Shown here: piece by piece, positions 3,957 to 6,151 of the stretch
Numbering within the stretch: the first letter of the stretch is position 1
Layout of the letters: the number at the start of each line of letters is the position of its first letter
Origin: Bacillota bacterium
GTDB taxonomy: Bacteria > Bacillota_E > Symbiobacteriia > JAMDAP01
Length of the DNA: 6,151 bases
NCBI GenBank assembly: GCA_023484675.1
Contig: JAMDAP010000052.1
Coordinates: 1 to 6,151 of the forward strand
Reading direction: 5' to 3'
Translations under genes and position numbers: made by a program
The notes under the pieces: generated by a model
What the model saw: only the letters and a program-made list of their open reading frames with translations
Told to the model about the DNA's origin: nothing
Database searches by the model: none

Positions 3957-6151
3957 ATGCTGTTGGACGGCTCGACACCCATGATGGAGCAGTACCGCAG
4001 GATCAAGAGCGACCACCCGGACGCGATCCTGTTTTTTCGTTTGGGCGACTTTTACGAGATGTTCTTCGACGACGCGGAGGTCGGCGCCCGGGAGCTGGAG
4101 CTGACGCTGACTGGTCGCGACGCCGGCAAGGGCCTGGGCCGCGTCCCCATGTGCGGCGTACCCTACCACAGTGCCGAGAGCTACATCGCCCGGCTCATTG
4201 AAAAGGGCTACCGCGTCGCCATCTGCGAGCAGACCGAGGACCCGGCGAAGGCCAAGGGGCTGGTCCGCCGCGAGGTGCTGCGGGTCATCACCCCCGGCAC
4301 GGTCTTTGAGCCGCGGCTCTTGGATGAGCAGAGCAACAACTTCCTGGTGGCTTTGACGGGAGCGGGGGGCCGCTACGGCTTGGCCTACGCGGATGTGTCC
4401 ACCGGTCTCTTTGCCGTCACCGAGCTGGCGGGACCCGGCTCCGACGTGCTGTTCCTGGACGAGCTGGCGCGGCTTCGCCCGGCCGAGTGCCTGCTGGACC
4501 CGCGCCTCGATCTGGCGGAACGGGTGGAGCGGCTGCTCAAGCAGCAGACCGCGGCCCCGGTGCGGTTCTATCAGGAACAGGCCTTTGACCCGACCGAGTC
4601 CCGGAGCCGTCTGTTGGCCCACTTCCACGTAGCCTCGCTGCGCGGTTTCGGCTGCGAGGAGTTGCCTTTGGCGGTGGCCGCGGCGGGGGCGCTCCTGCGC
4701 TACCTGACGGAAACGCAGAAGACGGCGCTGGGCCACCTGTCCGGCCTCAGCGTCTACAACCCGGGCGAGTTCCTGGTCATGGACACCGCCACCCGTCGCA
4801 ACCTGGAGTTGACGCGGCGGCTGCGGGACGGCTCTCGCCAGGGCACCTTGCTCTGGGTGCTGGACCGCACCGTGACCTCCATGGGGGCCCGGCTGCTGCG
4901 CTCCTGGGTGGAGCAGCCGCTGCGCCGGCTCGGGCCCCTGGCCGCGCGCCAACAGGCGGTGGGCGATCTGGTGGCGGCACCCCTGCTGCGGGAAGAGGCG
5001 AGGGAGCGGCTGAAAGGCGTCTACGACCTGGAGCGGCTGATCAGCCGTGTGGCCATGGGCAGCGCCAACGCCCGGGACCTGCTGGCCCTGCGCCAGTCTC
5101 TGGCAGCGGTGCCGGACCTGGTGGCACTGGTGCACTCCGGCCAGCTTCCCGGCGTCCAGGCGCAGTGCCGGGACCTGATGGCCCTGCCTGAGATCGTGGA
5201 ACTGATTGGTTCTGTCATCGCCGCCGACCCGCCCATGGCCCTCACCGACGGTGGACTGCTGCGACCCGGCTATAACGCGGAGGTCGACCGACTTCGCGAC
5301 CTGGCGCGCAGCGGCAAGCGATGGATCGCCCAACTGGAGGCTCAGGAGCGGGAGCGCAGCGGCATCAAGTCGCTGAAGGTGGGCTACAATAAGGTCTTCG
5401 GGTACTACATAGAGGTCACCCAGTCCAACCTGTCCATGGTGCCCCAGGACTATGTCCGCAAGCAGACCCTCTCCGGCGCCGAGCGTTTCATCACCCCCGG
5501 CCTGAAGGAGAAGGAGTCGGAGGTGCTGGGGGCCGAGGAGAAGCTGGTGGCCCTGGAGTATGAGCTCTTCGTCGCCGTGCGGGAGAAAGTGGCGACGGAG
5601 GCGACCGCTGTGCTGGCCGTGGCCCGGGCCCTGGCGACGCTGGACGCCCTGGCCTCCCTGGCCGAGGTAGCGGCGGCCCAAAACTACTGTCGCCCCAGCC
5701 TTGACGAGGGCGACGTGCTGGACATCGAAGAGGGGCGCCACCCGGTGGTGGAGCAGGTGCAGAGGGACGACCCCTTTGTCCCCAACGACCTGCACCTGGA
5801 CGGCCACCAGCGCCGCCTCCTGATCCTCACCGGCCCCAACATGGGCGGCAAGTCGACCTACATGCGGGCTACGGCGCTCATCGCGCTAATGGCCCAGGTC
5901 GGCAGTTTCGTGCCCGCCCGCTCGGCCTGCATCGGCCTGGTGGACCGCATCTTCACCCGGGTGGGGGCGTCGGACGACCTGGCCACGGGGCAGAGCACCT
6001 TCATGGTGGAGATGACCGAGGTCGCCAACATGGGCGGCAAGTCGACCTACATGCGGGCTACGGCGCTCATCGCGCTAATGGCCCAGGTCGGCAGTTTCGT
6101 GCCCGCCCGCTCGGCCTGCATCGGCCTGGTGGACCGCATCTTCACCCGGGT
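3957..6151 (+). CDS. mutS: MutS, DNA mismatch recognition ATPase; 3' incomplete, end probably misassembled
   Basis: MutS scans duplex DNA as a dimer, binds mismatches and small loops, and recruits MutL in an ATP-dependent way. The frame is open for 731 codons to the window end. The mismatch-reading F-x-E motif is F32-Y33-E34 in LGDFYEMFF. The connector and lever domains follow, a clamp-associated segment is at about 469-489 (GIKSLKVGYNKVFGYYIEVT), and the ATPase domain has Walker A GPNMGGKST at 626-634 and then DLATGQSTFMVEMTEVAN. Family members are usually about 850-900 residues and continue from VAN to ILNNAT and Walker B (DEIGRGT). Here, after VAN, the sequence returns to MGGKSTYMRAT and repeats 42 residues, so Walker B and the C terminus are not seen. 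Residues up to about 690 look normal; beyond that the sequence is suspect. The start may be TTG 3963 rather than ATG 3957. A mutL gene would be expected downstream, outside the window. Confidence 0.93.
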   Translation, partial: MLLDGSTPMMEQYRRIKSDHPDAILFFRLGDFYEMFFDDAEVGARELELTLTGRDAGKGLGRVPMCGVPYHSAESYIARLIEKGYRVAICEQTEDPAKAKGLVRREVLRVITPGTVFEPRLLDEQSNNFLVALTGAGGRYGLAYADVSTGLFAVTELAGPGSDVLFLDELARLRPAECLLDPRLDLAERVERLLKQQTAAPVRFYQEQAFDPTESRSRLLAHFHVASLRGFGCEELPLAVAAAGALLRYLTETQKTALGHLSGLSVYNPGEFLVMDTATRRNLELTRRLRDGSRQGTLLWVLDRTVTSMGARLLRSWVEQPLRRLGPLAARQQAVGDLVAAPLLREEARERLKGVYDLERLISRVAMGSANARDLLALRQSLAAVPDLVALVHSGQLPGVQAQCRDLMALPEIVELIGSVIAADPPMALTDGGLLRPGYNAEVDRLRDLARSGKRWIAQLEAQERERSGIKSLKVGYNKVFGYYIEVTQSNLSMVPQDYVRKQTLSGAERFITPGLKEKESEVLGAEEKLVALEYELFVAVREKVATEATAVLAVARALATLDALASLAEVAAAQNYCRPSLDEGDVLDIEEGRHPVVEQVQRDDPFVPNDLHLDGHQRRLLILTGPNMGGKSTYMRATALIALMAQVGSFVPARSACIGLVDRIFTRVGASDDLATGQSTFMVEMTEVANMGGKSTYMRATALIALMAQVGSFVPARSACIGLVDRIFTR
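5836..5962 (+). repeat. First copy of a 127-bp exact direct repeat in mutS
   Basis: This segment encodes the normal MutS Walker A region from the P-N of GPNMGGKST through VDRIFTRV. It recurs without mismatch 189 bases downstream. Here the flanking sequence on both sides is what the family predicts, so this is the authentic copy. Confidence 0.97.
6025..6151 (+). repeat. Second copy of the 127-bp repeat, ending at the window edge
   Basis: Identical to 5836-5962 and in the same reading frame (offset 189 = 63 codons). The match starts at CCAAC; the base before differs (G here, C in the first copy). The result is VANMGGKST, a Walker A lacking its leading G-P, placed where MutS should read ILNNAT. 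The copy ends precisely at the last base of the window, which suggests an assembly loop at a contig end rather than a real duplication. Confidence 0.95.

Noticed and set aside
3873..5807. 644-codon open frame on the minus strand opposite mutS
   Set aside because: It is antisense to an unmistakable MutS, its product is a His/Gln/Arg/Gly-rich composition typical of GC-rich shadow frames, and it shows no recognisable domain.

Overview
The window reads as a conserved housekeeping block of a GC-rich member of the Bacillota (Firmicutes). Three genes in a row on the plus strand are miaB (tRNA methylthiotransferase), a YlbF/YmcA-family gene, and mutS (mismatch recognition). From memory, Bacillus subtilis has the equivalent order ymcB(miaB)-ymcA(ricA)-cotE-mutS-mutL. 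Here cotE is absent and a DNA methyltransferase gene stands in the gap. High GC with this gene order would suit a Symbiobacterium-, Thermaerobacter- or Limnochorda-like lineage. That placement is inference; no 16S or other marker is present.

Layout. 4-1452: miaB, start at or beyond the window edge. 1406-1885: YlbF-family gene, overlapping the miaB tail and ending in a C-terminal CxxC. 1886-2149: intergenic stretch with a 16-bp direct repeat interleaved with inverted repeats, a clear intrinsic terminator (1933-1960), a possible TTGACA promoter element, and a leader with pairing potential around the next ribosome binding site. 2150-3832: intact gamma-class adenine-N6 DNA methyltransferase resembling M.TaqI, with no restriction endonuclease beside it. 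3833-3956: short spacer with a strong extended -10 promoter. 3957-6151: mutS, open to the window end.

How the parts relate. miaB and the YlbF-family gene look translationally coupled and end at the terminator. The methyltransferase then has its own leader and ribosome binding site, looks somewhat less GC-rich than its neighbours, and is probably an acquired orphan methylase. mutS has its own promoter. No terminator is visible between the methyltransferase and mutS, so read-through is possible.

Main caution. The last 127 bases of the window (6025-6151) are identical to 5836-5962, in the same mutS reading frame, and duplicate the Walker A region where the conserved MutS sequence should continue towards Walker B. 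The copy runs exactly to the window end and 127 is a common assembler k-mer length, so this is most likely a contig-end assembly artefact. mutS should not be read as biologically rearranged without read support.

I see no convincing undescribed multi-gene system. The most interesting biology is the solitary methyltransferase beside mutS.
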